This document shows positions 41,147-49,975 of a stretch of DNA of 64,000 nt, one piece after another (the stretch's first letter is position 1; each line of letters starts with the position of its first letter). The stretch spans positions 930,001-994,000 of the forward strand of contig NZ_JAUTDO010000001.1 of assembly GCF_030646165.1 (NCBI RefSeq), in the 5' to 3' direction. Source of the stretch: Conexibacter sp. CPCC 206217 (GTDB lineage: Bacteria; Actinomycetota; Thermoleophilia; Solirubrobacterales; Solirubrobacteraceae). A program made the translations under genes and the position numbers. The notes below the pieces were generated by a model. It searched no databases and was not told the origin of the DNA. It saw only the letters and a list, made by a program, of their open reading frames with translations.

Positions 41147-42498
41147 CTCTCCACCAGGATCAGCCCGGCTGCGAACGCGCCGATGTACAGCAGCGACAGC
41201 GCGACGATCGCGACGGGGCCGAGCGCGTCGCGCCAGGAGCGCAGGTCCGACGGGCGCAGCGCGAACAGGCAGACGAGCAGGACGAACGGGTCGAAGTACT
41301 TCTGGTAGGGCAGCCGCGTCGCGAGCTGCGCGACGAGGAAGCAGGCGAACAGCACGACCGGCAGCGAGCGCCAGCCGTAGCGGCGCACGCCGAGCGCCGC
41401 GAACGCGCTGCCGAGCGGCACGAGTATCCAGAACAGCCATGCGGTGTCGAGCAGCTGCGGGCCGGAGCGCGAGACGCGCCACAGATATCCCTCGTCGCCC
41501 CTGCCGTAGGAGAGCGGCACGACCAGCAGCACGACCAGCGCCACCGCCGCACCGGCCGCGGCGGTCAGCAGCCACGGCCGCAGCTCGTCGCGGTGGGCGC
41601 GCAGGCCGTCCAGCAGCGGGCGCCAGAACAGCAGCGGGCTGTAGACGCCGAGCACCGCGAGCGTGAACAGCGGCGAGCGCAGCGGCGACGCGTCGCGCCA
41701 GCCGAGCCTGCCCTCCTGCGGCGCGCAGAGGCCGCACGACGCAGGGTCGGCCCCGACGGGGACGATCCCTCTCCACGCGATCACGAGCGCGGCGAACGGC
41801 ACCGCCGCGAGCGCGAGCAGCCCGAGCCCGTACGCGACCCGGCGCAGGTCGACGCCCGGCCGCGACAGCAGCCAGACGCCGCCGAACAGCCCGAGCCAGA
41901 CGTAGGACTGCCGTGTCAGCAGCGCCAGCGCGACCCACAGGCAGGCGAGGGCGAATGCGTCCAATCGAAGTTTGTCCTGCGAGAACGCGAGAAAGCGGTC
42001 GATCGCCAGCAGCGCGAACAGCAGGCCGAGGTTGTCGGTCACGAGGATGAACGACTGGCCGAAGACGTACGGCGACAGCGTGAAGACGAGCGCGAGGCCG
42101 ACCGCGGGCCAGCGCGCGAGTGCGACGTGGCGGCGCAGCAGTCGGTAGAGCACCAGCGTCACGCCGTAGGACGCGACCAGCCCGACGATCCGCAGCTTCC
42201 ACAGCTCCATCCCGACGACGTCGCCCCAGATCGCGACAAGCAGGTGGTAGAGCGGCGTCTGCGCTGCCGGATAGTTGACGAGGTCGACGCCGGGGAACTG
42301 GTCGGCGAACTGCCGGATCGTCGGCAGGTGGTAGGTCAGCTCGTCGCCGCCGTGGTAGGTCGGCATCGTCACCGTCAACCCGCGCAGGATCGCGACGGTG
42401 AACAGATACGGCAGCGCGAGCACGCCGGCGACCTGCCAGCGCGCCGGCACCCGCGTCCACCAGCTCACGCTCGCCGCGCGGATCACCCCGGTTCCCAT
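41143..42498 (-). CDS. Polytopic membrane glycosyltransferase (ALG10/DIE2-like, GT-C fold)
   Basis: A 451-aa protein with about ten membrane helices. The first extracytoplasmic loop contains GGDELTYHLPTIRQFADQFP followed by NYPAAQTPLYH, a pattern like that in DIE2/ALG10 glucosyltransferases and related GT-C enzymes that use polyprenyl-phosphate sugars. A pair of cysteines (SCGLC) lies in a later loop. It probably transfers a sugar to a glycan on the outer face of the membrane. ATG 42498 is the start. It lies downstream of a second LysR gene and is probably in the same transcriptional direction as the polysaccharide operon. Confidence 0.7.
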   Translation of the reverse strand: MGTGVIRAASVSWWTRVPARWQVAGVLALPYLFTVAILRGLTVTMPTYHGGDELTYHLPTIRQFADQFPGVDLVNYPAAQTPLYHLLVAIWGDVVGMELWKLRIVGLVASYGVTLVLYRLLRRHVALARWPAVGLALVFTLSPYVFGQSFILVTDNLGLLFALLAIDRFLAFSQDKLRLDAFALACLWVALALLTRQSYVWLGLFGGVWLLSRPGVDLRRVAYGLGLLALAAVPFAALVIAWRGIVPVGADPASCGLCAPQEGRLGWRDASPLRSPLFTLAVLGVYSPLLFWRPLLDGLRAHRDELRPWLLTAAAGAAVALVVLLVVPLSYGRGDEGYLWRVSRSGPQLLDTAWLFWILVPLGSAFAALGVRRYGWRSLPVVLFACFLVAQLATRLPYQKYFDPFVLLVCLFALRPSDLRSWRDALGPVAIVALSLLYIGAFAAGLILVES

Positions 42499-42555
42499 AC
42501 GACCCTGAACGGTACCTGCCGGAGGATGTTGCGCAGGAAGTCGGTGCTGCGCCGA

Positions 42556-43638
42556 CTAAGCCGCGGCCTCTGCCGCGCCGTCGTCGCCCGCCTCCCCAGG
42601 CTCGATTCGCCCGCAGACCTCGCTCACGATCCCCCGCAGCTCGACCGCCGCCGCTGACAGCAGCCGCTCGCGGTGCCAGAAGAGCCCGACGACCTGCGTC
42701 AGCGCGACGTCCTCCAGCGGCGCCACGGCGATCGTCGCGTCGCGTTCGTGCACGCTCACGCGCGGCAGCAGCGCGGCGCCGACGCCAGCCGCGACGAGCC
42801 CGCGCATCGTCTCGTCGATGTCGGTCCGGAAGACGACGTTCGGCTCCGTCCCAGCGGCCCGCAACTGGCCCTCCAGCGACGGACCGGTGCGCTCGTCGTG
42901 GCGGCCGATCAGCGGCTGCCCGGCGAGGTCGGGAAGCCGCACGACGCCGTCGTGGCGCGGGATCCGCCAGTGCGCGGGCATCGCCAGCACCCATCTCACG
43001 CGCAGCAGGTTGCGGCGCGCGAACGGTCCGTCGGGCAGCGGCATCCCGGCGAGGCCGAGGTCGAGCCGTCCCTGCTCGACCAGCTCGAACAGCGGCGCGT
43101 CGGCGGGGTACTCGCTCGCCTCCACGCGCGCGCCCGGCCGCCGCTGCCGGTAGACCGCCAGCGCGCTGCGCAGCACGCGGTGCCCGACGCCCTGCAGCAC
43201 CCCGACCCGCACCGCCCCGGTCTCTCCCTGCGCCAGCTGCTGCAGGTCGGCGCGCGCGGCCGTCTGGCGCGCCAGCAGCGCCTCGGCGTGCGTCAGCAGG
43301 ACCTCGCCGGCCTGTGTCAGATGCACCTCGTTGCCGCCGCGGGCGCGCTCGACCAGCCGCGTCCCGGCGGCCTCCTCCAGCGTCGCGATCTGGCGGCTGA
43401 CGGCCGACTGCACGTAGCCCAGCTGCGTCCCCGCGACGCGGAAGGAGCCCGTCTTCGCGACCGCCACGAGCGCCGCGAGATGGCGCGGCTCGAACGGCGC
43501 CGCGCGGTCGGGCGTGGCGGAGTCGGACGCCGCGCGGTCGGGCGTGGCGGAGTCGGACGCGCGGTCGGACGCCGCGCGGTCCTGCGCGGCAGTGTCGGCG
43601 CCGGGCGCCGTCGTGACTGCTCGGATGGGCGTCGCCAT
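42556..43638 (-). CDS. LysR-family transcriptional regulator with repetitive N-terminal extension
   Basis: A 360-aa LysR protein. The HTH (LAALVAVAKTGSFRVAGTQL, then QSAVSRQIATLEEAAGTRLVER) starts only at about residue 50, because the first ~48 residues are a low-complexity extension with the peptide SDSATPDRAA repeated. The effector domain is normal (DLGLAGMPLPDG, VAAGVGAALLP). ATG 43638 is used, but the real start may lie at the end of the extension. It sits between the GH18 operon end and the ALG10-like gene, all read leftward. Confidence 0.85.
   Translation of the reverse strand: MATPIRAVTTAPGADTAAQDRAASDRASDSATPDRAASDSATPDRAAPFEPRHLAALVAVAKTGSFRVAGTQLGYVQSAVSRQIATLEEAAGTRLVERARGGNEVHLTQAGEVLLTHAEALLARQTAARADLQQLAQGETGAVRVGVLQGVGHRVLRSALAVYRQRRPGARVEASEYPADAPLFELVEQGRLDLGLAGMPLPDGPFARRNLLRVRWVLAMPAHWRIPRHDGVVRLPDLAGQPLIGRHDERTGPSLEGQLRAAGTEPNVVFRTDIDETMRGLVAAGVGAALLPRVSVHERDATIAVAPLEDVALTQVVGLFWHRERLLSAAAVELRGIVSEVCGRIEPGEAGDDGAAEAAA
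43501..43560. repeat. Perfect 30-bp tandem duplication inside a LysR gene
   Basis: 43501-43530 and 43531-43560 are identical, and a shortened third unit follows. The unit is ten codons, so the reading frame is kept and the N-terminal extension is lengthened by SDSATPDRAA. It looks like recent slipped-strand expansion. Confidence 0.85.
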
Positions 43639-43745
43639 CGGGCGAACGTAGGCGATCCCCCGCGACGGGCCGCTGTCGAACTGTTGCGCGGGCGGATTTG
43701 TCGACGTTCCGCGAGGGCGTGCTGCAACCTTGCTGCAACTCGCCG

Positions 43746-44741
43746 TCATCTCCGCACCGCCGCCATGCCGTCCCAGAACGAGCGCGGCTCGCGACCGAGC
43801 GAGAACAGCGCGACCCAGCGGAAGCCGGCCGCGCCGGCGGCACGCGCGCGAGCGCGCAGGCCGGCGGCGGTCGCGTGGTAGACGGTCTCGTCGCCGCAGG
43901 TGTACGACGCGTTGCCGTCCGCGATCGTGCGCGCCGTCCCGCAGCGCTCCCAGCGGCGGTCGGCGTCGACGGTCGAGACGAGTTGCCCCGGGCCGCCGGC
44001 GGCCCGCCAGACGTAGCCGAATGCGCCGAGGATCGGGACCGCCTTCGTGCGCGACACCGCCGCGGTCCCGCGCAGCACGCTGTCGAAGCCGGCGCTGGAG
44101 TCGAGCGGGCCGGGCGGGGCGTTCGGCCCGGTCTCGTTGTAGGTCGCGACCAGCAGCAGGTCGGCCGCCTTCGCCAGCGCCGGCAGGTCGTACGCGAGCG
44201 CGGAGCCGGCGCTCGCCGGACGCGGCGCGTACACGGCCAACCGCCGCCCAGCGCCGTGCAGCAGCGCCGCGAGCCGCTGCACGAACGCGCTGTAGTCGTC
44301 GCGCTGGGTCGGCAGCAGCTCTTCGACGTCGAGCGTGATGCCGGCGTAGCGGCCGTCGGCCGCCACCTCCGCGATCAACCGCGCGAGCCGCTCCCGCGCG
44401 GCCGGATCCGCGATCGCGGCCGAGCCGCCGGTGCGAGCGTTGACGACCGGCCAGACCGGCACTCCCGCTCTGCGCGCGGCCTCCAGCACCGGCCGCGGCT
44501 GCCACGGCTCGTGCAGGGCCTCGGTGTCGACGTCGACCTCGTACCAGTTCGGCGCGAGCACGCTGATGCGCTTGCCGACCTGCGCCAGCCGCGTCAGCTC
44601 GAGCCCGTCGGCGCGCGAGAGGAACGCGAACACGCGCGCCGGCGGCTTGGCGGGCGCCGGCGCGGGGCCGAGCGCCCCGCGCGCCAGCCCCGCCGCCGTC
44701 ACCGCCGCGATCAGCGTCACGGTCGCCAGCGCCGTCCTCAC
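43746..44741 (-). CDS. Secreted GH18-type (chitinase-like) glycosidase
   Basis: A 331-aa protein with an N-terminal signal peptide or anchor (ALATVTLIAAVTAAGLA). The TIM-barrel landmarks of glycosyl hydrolase family 18 are visible: the core strand GRYAGITLDVEEL with the catalytic glutamate of the DxxDxDxE-type motif (about residue 140), DYSAFVQRLAALLHGAGRRLAVYAPR, and ADLLLVATYNETG. The active-site motif is shortened (LDVEE) relative to chitinases, so the substrate may be a peptidoglycan or exopolysaccharide amino-sugar link. GTG 44741 overlaps the upstream gene by GTGA. It is the last gene of the polysaccharide operon. Confidence 0.8.
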   Translation of the reverse strand: MRTALATVTLIAAVTAAGLARGALGPAPAPAKPPARVFAFLSRADGLELTRLAQVGKRISVLAPNWYEVDVDTEALHEPWQPRPVLEAARRAGVPVWPVVNARTGGSAAIADPAARERLARLIAEVAADGRYAGITLDVEELLPTQRDDYSAFVQRLAALLHGAGRRLAVYAPRPASAGSALAYDLPALAKAADLLLVATYNETGPNAPPGPLDSSAGFDSVLRGTAAVSRTKAVPILGAFGYVWRAAGGPGQLVSTVDADRRWERCGTARTIADGNASYTCGDETVYHATAAGLRARARAAGAAGFRWVALFSLGREPRSFWDGMAAVRR

Positions 44742-46660
44742 CAGCTCGCTCCGGGCGCCAGCAGCGGGTCGTCCCAGATCCGCTGGTCCTCGCGCCCGAG
44801 CCGCCAGAAGCCGACGCCGCCGAGCCCGGCCTGCTCGGCGAGCCGGATCCGCCGGGCCGTCGTGTCGGCGTCGGGGAACCAGACCTCATGGGCGACCCCC
44901 GCGGCGTCCGTGTAGAGCGCCTGGTTGTTGTCGGTCAGCGGATCGAGCCGCACCGTCGCGTTCGCCGCCTGCAGCAGCGGGGTCAGGTCCTGGTACTCGT
45001 ACGCCGTGGCGGTGTTGCCGGGCCCGCCGCCGCCGGGCCAGTCGAGCCCGTACAGGTTCGTCCCGAAGATGAACTTCTCGTGCTGCGGGATCGTCGCGAC
45101 GTAGTCGACGATCTGCCGCACCCAGCCGATGTCGTCCTGCGGCCCCGGGTCCGAGGTCGACCAGTGGATCCCCCACGCCATCAGGAACAGGTAGTCGGCG
45201 CTCTGCGCCAGCTGCGGGTAGTCGAAGATCCCCGAGCGCGGGTGCGTGAGGATGTCTCTGACCTTCGGCGAGACCGACAGCGCGAGTCTGCGTCCGGCCG
45301 CGTGCAGCCGCTGCGCCAGTTCCTGCACGAACGCCGTGTAGGCCGCGCGATCGCTCGCGGCACCGGCCTCGAAGTCGAGCGAGATCCCGTCGTAGGCGTG
45401 GTCGGCGGCGAGCGCGGTCAGCTGGTCCAGCCAGCTCGCGCGCGTCGCCGGGTCGGTCAGGATTCTGTGCACGACGGCGGTCCGCTGGCAGTTGATCCGC
45501 GGCAGCACCGTGACGCTGCGCGCCTGCGCCCACTGCGTCACGAGCGGATCGTCCTTGCCCTCCAACGCGACGGCGGCGGTGCAGTCGAAGTAGGTCGGGT
45601 GCACGACGCCGATCTGGCGGTAGTGCGCGCGGAAGTCGGCGAAGCTCTGGTCGGTCGAGGCGAGCAGGAACGCGTGCGCGTGGCCGCTCGTCGGGACCGG
45701 GTCCTGCGTGCGCGTGTCGGCGACCGCGGGCTCGCTCGCGTAGCCGCTGTCGTCGATCGCGATCACGGAGACGCGGTAGTCGGTGCTCGGGGCGAGGTTG
45801 TCGAGCACCGTCGAGGTCGCGTCGAGCTGGCGCACGACGACGCCGTCGCGCAGGATCCGGTAGCCCGTGACGCGGCCGGCCCTGACCGTGCTCGGCTGCC
45901 ACGACGCGCCGATCGCGTTCTCGGAGACGGAGACCGCCTGCAGGCCGCCGGGCGGCGTCGGCGGCGCGTGCGACGTCGTCGTCGTGACGGGCGCCGTCGG
46001 CGCGCTCGTGCGGCCGCGGCCGTCGACGGCGACGACCGCGAAGCTGTACGTGCGGTTGGGCGCCGCGGCCAGTCTCCAGCTCGTGCCGTTGGTCTGCCCG
46101 ACCGTGACGCCGTCGCGCAGCAGCCGGTAGCCGCCGCGGCCGCCGTCGCCCTGCTCGCCCGGCTGCCACGTCAGCAGCAGCCCGCTCTCGTCGCCGCTGA
46201 CGGCGAGGAAGCGCGGCGCGCCCGGCATCCGGTAGCGCACCTCGACCCGCGCCGCCGCGCTGCATCTGCGCGCGCGCCGTCTGCTGTCGAGCGCGGTCAC
46301 GACGAAGCGGTGGCGCTGGTCGAACGCGACGTTGACCTTCAGCGTGCGCTTCGTCGTCTGCACGACGACTCTGCCGTCGCGGCTGACGCGCCACGCGGCG
46401 GCGCGTCTGCCTCTCGCGCGCGTCGCCGCGCTGCGCGGGACGCTCCAGCTGAGCGTCCCGCTGGTCTCCCCGAGCTGCCGTCTGAACTGCAGCCGCGCGG
46501 GTCTGACGGCGGCGCAGCGGAAGGGGGCGGCCTTCTGCTTCTGCGCATGGCGAGGATGCTCGGCCTGATGTCTTCTGGCAGCAGTCGCCGAACCTGCACC
46601 GGATCCGAGTGCGAGCGCGATTCCCGTCGTCGCGATCGCGACCCATCCCAACCGCGTCAT
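44738..46660 (-). CDS. Secreted GH18-type glycosidase with fibronectin type III domains
   Basis: A 640-aa protein. After a signal peptide (IATTGIALALGSGAGSATAA), a basic region and two or three fibronectin type III domains (PRFLAVSGDESGLLLTW; LQAVSVSENAIGASWQPS; repeated YRLLRDGVTV and YRILRDGVVV), the C-terminal 300 residues form a GH18 barrel. The active-site strand is DGISLDFEAG with the catalytic glutamate, and LFLMAWGIHWS, LSVSPK and FWRLG are conserved structural elements. It likely trims or remodels the polymer made by the same operon. ATG 46660 overlaps the glmS stop by ATGA. The longer frame upstream lies wholly inside glmS. Confidence 0.82.
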   Translation of the reverse strand: MTRLGWVAIATTGIALALGSGAGSATAARRHQAEHPRHAQKQKAAPFRCAAVRPARLQFRRQLGETSGTLSWSVPRSAATRARGRRAAAWRVSRDGRVVVQTTKRTLKVNVAFDQRHRFVVTALDSRRRARRCSAAARVEVRYRMPGAPRFLAVSGDESGLLLTWQPGEQGDGGRGGYRLLRDGVTVGQTNGTSWRLAAAPNRTYSFAVVAVDGRGRTSAPTAPVTTTTSHAPPTPPGGLQAVSVSENAIGASWQPSTVRAGRVTGYRILRDGVVVRQLDATSTVLDNLAPSTDYRVSVIAIDDSGYASEPAVADTRTQDPVPTSGHAHAFLLASTDQSFADFRAHYRQIGVVHPTYFDCTAAVALEGKDDPLVTQWAQARSVTVLPRINCQRTAVVHRILTDPATRASWLDQLTALAADHAYDGISLDFEAGAASDRAAYTAFVQELAQRLHAAGRRLALSVSPKVRDILTHPRSGIFDYPQLAQSADYLFLMAWGIHWSTSDPGPQDDIGWVRQIVDYVATIPQHEKFIFGTNLYGLDWPGGGGPGNTATAYEYQDLTPLLQAANATVRLDPLTDNNQALYTDAAGVAHEVWFPDADTTARRIRLAEQAGLGGVGFWRLGREDQRIWDDPLLAPGASW

Positions 46661-48489
46661 TCGACCGTCACCGTCTTCGCGAGGTTGCGCGGCCGGTCGG
46701 GGTCGAGGCCGCGGGCGCGGGCGATGCCGTAGGCGAGCAGCTGCAGCGGGACCGTCGCCGGCACCGGCGACAGCAGCGGATCGGTCGGCGGCACGAGCAC
46801 CAGCTCGTCGGCCTCGTCGGCGATCACGCCGGCCGCGCCCTCGGTCGCGATCGCGAGCACGTGCGCACCGCGCGCGCGGACCTCGGCGACGTTGGAGCGC
46901 AGCTTGTCGAGCACCGGCGAGTCGGTCGCGACGACCACGACCGGCGTCCCCTCGCGCAGCAGCGCGATCGGCCCGTGCTTCATCTCCCCCGCCGCGTAGG
47001 CGTCGGACGGGACGTAGGCGACCTCCTTCAGCTTCAGCGCCCCCTCCAGCGCCACCGGCAGCCCGACGTGGCGCCCGAGGAAGAGGAAGAAGCCCTCGTC
47101 GCTCCAGCGCTCGACCGCTCGCTCGATCGGCGCGGCCGAGGCCGCGCGCGCGGCCTCGACGACGTCCGGCAGCCGCTCCAGCTCGTCCAGCAGCAGCGCC
47201 GCGCGGCTGGGCGTCAGCGTCCCGCGCGCGAGCCCGACCCGCAGCGACAGTCCGGCCAGCGCCGCGACCTGCGTCACGAACGTCTTGGTCGCCGCGACGC
47301 TGACCTCCGGCCCGGCGTCGGTCAGCACCGTCGCGTCGGCCTCGCGCGTGATCTGCGAGCCGCTCGCGTTCGTCAGTCCAAGCACGTGCGCGCCGCGCTC
47401 GCGCGCCACCCGCAGCGCCCCGAGCGTGTCGGCCGTCTCGCCCGACTGCGTGATCCCCAGCACGACGTCGCCCGGTCCCACGTCCGGGTCGCGATGGCGC
47501 CACTCCGACGCGACGTCCGTCTCCGCGCGCACCCCGCCCCACGTCTCCAGCAGATAGCGCCCGACGAGCCCCGCGTGGTAGGAGGTCCCGCAGGCGATCA
47601 GCGACACGCGCCGGGCGCGCGCGAGCGGTCCGACATCCCACCCCGCCGCCGCCTGCGCGCGCAGCGTTCGCCGCAGCGCCTGCGGCTGCTCCTCGATCTC
47701 GGCGAGCATGAACGAGTCGTGGCCGTTGCGGCTCGGGCGCGCGTGCGCGCCGGCGTCCGCCAGCAGCAGCTGGCGCGGCTGCACGATCCCGCCGCGCGCG
47801 TCGAGCACCTGCAACCCGTCCGCGCGCGCGACCACGACCGTGTCGTCGTCGAGCGCGTGCGCGCCGCGCAGGTCGTCCGGCAGGCCGACGAGCGCGGAGC
47901 CGAGGAAGCGCTCCTCGTCGCCGTAGCCGACGACGAGCGGGCAGGCGCGGCGCGTGCCGACCAGCACGCCCGGCTCCTGCGGGCTCGTCGCGACGAACGC
48001 GAAGTGGCCGTCGAGCTGTGCGATCGCGTGCCGCACCGCCTCCGCCAGGCCGCGGTCGAGGGCGCCGGCGACGAGGTGCGCGACGACCTCGGCGTCGGTC
48101 TCGGAGGAGAAGACGGCGCCGTCGCGGCGCAGTTGTGAGCGCAGCGCGACGTGGTTCTCGACGATCCCGTTGAGGACGATCTGCACGCGCTCGCCGTCGT
48201 CGCTGAGCGGATGCGCGTTGCCCTCGCTGACGCGCCCGTGCGTCGCCCAGCGCGTGTGGCCGATGCCGGTCCGCGACGCCTGCAGCGCCTCCGCGTCCGG
48301 GTGCCGCGCGACCGCGCCGCGCAGCTCCGCGATCCCGCCGACGCTGCGCACCCGCAGCGCGAGCGCCGCATCGTCGTCCAGCAGCGCGACCCCGGCGGAG
48401 TCGTAGCCGCGGTACTCCAGTCGTTCGAGGCCGTCGAGCAGCAGGTCGATGCAGGGACGGTTGCCGACGTAGCCGACGATTCCGCACAT
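46657..48489 (-). CDS. glmS: Glutamine-fructose-6-phosphate aminotransferase
   Basis: A 610-aa GlmS. The mature enzyme starts with the catalytic cysteine in MCGIVGYVG; the glutaminase domain has RYRGYDSAG-like LEYRGYDSAGV, and TGIGHTRWATHG carries the substrate-binding arginine. The second half has two SIS domains (IACGTSYHAGLVG, GITQSGETADTLGALR) and ends with LAKTVTVE as in typical GlmS. It makes glucosamine-6-phosphate, the first committed step to UDP-GlcNAc. It is embedded in an exopolysaccharide-type operon, which suggests a dedicated supply of amino sugar; a second housekeeping copy may exist elsewhere. Confidence 0.95.
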   Translation of the reverse strand: MCGIVGYVGNRPCIDLLLDGLERLEYRGYDSAGVALLDDDAALALRVRSVGGIAELRGAVARHPDAEALQASRTGIGHTRWATHGRVSEGNAHPLSDDGERVQIVLNGIVENHVALRSQLRRDGAVFSSETDAEVVAHLVAGALDRGLAEAVRHAIAQLDGHFAFVATSPQEPGVLVGTRRACPLVVGYGDEERFLGSALVGLPDDLRGAHALDDDTVVVARADGLQVLDARGGIVQPRQLLLADAGAHARPSRNGHDSFMLAEIEEQPQALRRTLRAQAAAGWDVGPLARARRVSLIACGTSYHAGLVGRYLLETWGGVRAETDVASEWRHRDPDVGPGDVVLGITQSGETADTLGALRVARERGAHVLGLTNASGSQITREADATVLTDAGPEVSVAATKTFVTQVAALAGLSLRVGLARGTLTPSRAALLLDELERLPDVVEAARAASAAPIERAVERWSDEGFFLFLGRHVGLPVALEGALKLKEVAYVPSDAYAAGEMKHGPIALLREGTPVVVVATDSPVLDKLRSNVAEVRARGAHVLAIATEGAAGVIADEADELVLVPPTDPLLSPVPATVPLQLLAYGIARARGLDPDRPRNLAKTVTVE

Positions 48490-48491
48490 GG

Positions 48492-48665
48492 CTATCGCTT
48501 CCCTTCGGGGGTCTGGGGAACGGAGTGGTGGGCCGGCGCCGACCCGAACAGCTCGTTGACGCGGTGCTGCGCCGCGGGCACGACGAGCGGCGCGACGGCG
48601 AGGAGCGGCAGCGCAGACAGCGGGACGAGCGTGAACGCGGCCGCGCGGCGAAGGCGGCGCCTCAT
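48492..48665 (-). CDS. 57-aa peptide with a membrane-targeting segment
   Basis: A small protein with an arginine-rich N-terminus (MRRRLRRAAAF) and one hydrophobic segment (TLVPLSALPLLAVAPLVVPAA), followed by a 25-residue polar tail. It is probably secreted or anchored in the membrane. ATG 48665 overlaps the glycosyltransferase stop (ATGA), and glmS follows 2 bases after its stop, so it is a genuine member of the operon. The function is unknown; a small subunit of the synthase is one possibility. Confidence 0.7.
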   Translation of the reverse strand: MRRRLRRAAAFTLVPLSALPLLAVAPLVVPAAQHRVNELFGSAPAHHSVPQTPEGKR

Positions 48666-49975
48666 GCCGCCGTCTCCAGCTCCGGCAGCGGCTGCTTGCC
48701 GGCGGTCGACGGCCGCGTCCCCCACGACGAGCTGCGCGCCGTGAGGATCGCCCAGTAGGTCTGCCACAGCATGAAGGCGAGGTAGAAGAAGCAGAACAAG
48801 ATGCCGTAGACCCAGCGCGGGTCGTAGCGGCGCTGGCGCACGACGTAGTAGAGGCCGTAGGCGACCGCGAGCATGTAGATCCCGGCGGCGTAGACGAGCG
48901 GCGCCCCGGTCCCCTCCACCAGCGGCAGCCACAGCAGCGCCCGCAGCGCGACGATCGGCGCGACCAGCGCGATCGCGATCCCGACGTACGCCGACAGCGC
49001 CGCGACCGGATGCTTGCGCCAGACGAAGCGTGCGAGGATCAGCGACTCACGCGTCCACGACCGCTTCCAACGCAGCTGTTGCACGAGAAACTGCTTTGTC
49101 CGCGCTGGAACCTCCGTGTGCGAGACGGCGTTGGCGGCATAGCGGACCTTCCAGTCGCGCAGCACGAGGTTCGTCAGCGCGCGGTCGTCGCCGAACGTCG
49201 CCGGCGAGCCGAGGAAGGTCTGGTGCTCCCACCAGTCGAGGTGCGGCAGGATCGCCTCCCGCCGGTACGCCGAGAAGCAGCCCGAGCAGCAGGTGACGCA
49301 GGCGAAGACCGACTCGGCCGCCTTCACGACCTGGAACGCGACGAAGTAGCGCACGACCTGCATCCGCGTGAGCCACGACTCGTCGACGTTGGCGACGTCG
49401 GCATGGCCGCAGACGGCGCCGACGCGCGGCTGTGCGAACGCCTGCACGAGCTTGTGCAGCGCATCCGGCTCGACCGAGCTGTCGGAGTCGACGAACGCGA
49501 GGATCTCCGCGTCGGTCGCGCGCATCCCGGCCGCCATCGCGGCGCGCTTGCCCTGGTTGTGACCGAGCGCGATCACGCGCACGCGCGGCTCCTGCGACGC
49601 GACCTCGCGCATCCGCGCGAGCGTCGCGTCGGTCGAGCCGTCGTCGACGGCGACCAGCTCCAGCTTGTCGACCGGATAGTCGAGCGCTAGCAGCGAGCGC
49701 AGCGAGCGCGCGATCACCGCCTCCTCGTTGAACGCCGGCATCACGATCGCGACGTGCGGTTGGTGGCCGACGTCGGCCGGCGGCTTGTACGGCAGCGACA
49801 GCACGAAGCGGCTGACGATGTAGGTCACGACGACGACCCCGTACGCGGCGAAGATCGCATCGCCCGCGACCGCGTCGAACCACAGCCCGTGGTAGACGAC
49901 CGCGAGCGTCAACAGCAGCACGAGGTAGGCGGCGGCGAGGATCCGCACCAGGCGATCGGCGAGGGTCGGAGCCAT
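48662..49975 (-). CDS. Processive GT2 glycosyltransferase (hyaluronan/chitin-synthase-like)
   Basis: A 437-aa membrane protein. Two N-terminal membrane helices precede the GT2 domain: AIVMPAFNEE, VAVDDGSTD (first aspartates), FVDSDSSVEP (DxD-like), GDDRALTNLVLRD and QQLRWKRSW (the QxxRW product-binding motif). Three or four C-terminal helices follow. This set is shared by hyaluronan, chitin and NodC synthases, which build and extrude beta-linked amino-sugar polymers. ATG 49975 overlaps the dehydrogenase stop. With GlmS and the dehydrogenase it should make an amino-sugar or uronic-acid polymer on the membrane. Confidence 0.88.
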   Translation of the reverse strand: MAPTLADRLVRILAAAYLVLLLTLAVVYHGLWFDAVAGDAIFAAYGVVVVTYIVSRFVLSLPYKPPADVGHQPHVAIVMPAFNEEAVIARSLRSLLALDYPVDKLELVAVDDGSTDATLARMREVASQEPRVRVIALGHNQGKRAAMAAGMRATDAEILAFVDSDSSVEPDALHKLVQAFAQPRVGAVCGHADVANVDESWLTRMQVVRYFVAFQVVKAAESVFACVTCCSGCFSAYRREAILPHLDWWEHQTFLGSPATFGDDRALTNLVLRDWKVRYAANAVSHTEVPARTKQFLVQQLRWKRSWTRESLILARFVWRKHPVAALSAYVGIAIALVAPIVALRALLWLPLVEGTGAPLVYAAGIYMLAVAYGLYYVVRQRRYDPRWVYGILFCFFYLAFMLWQTYWAILTARSSSWGTRPSTAGKQPLPELETAA

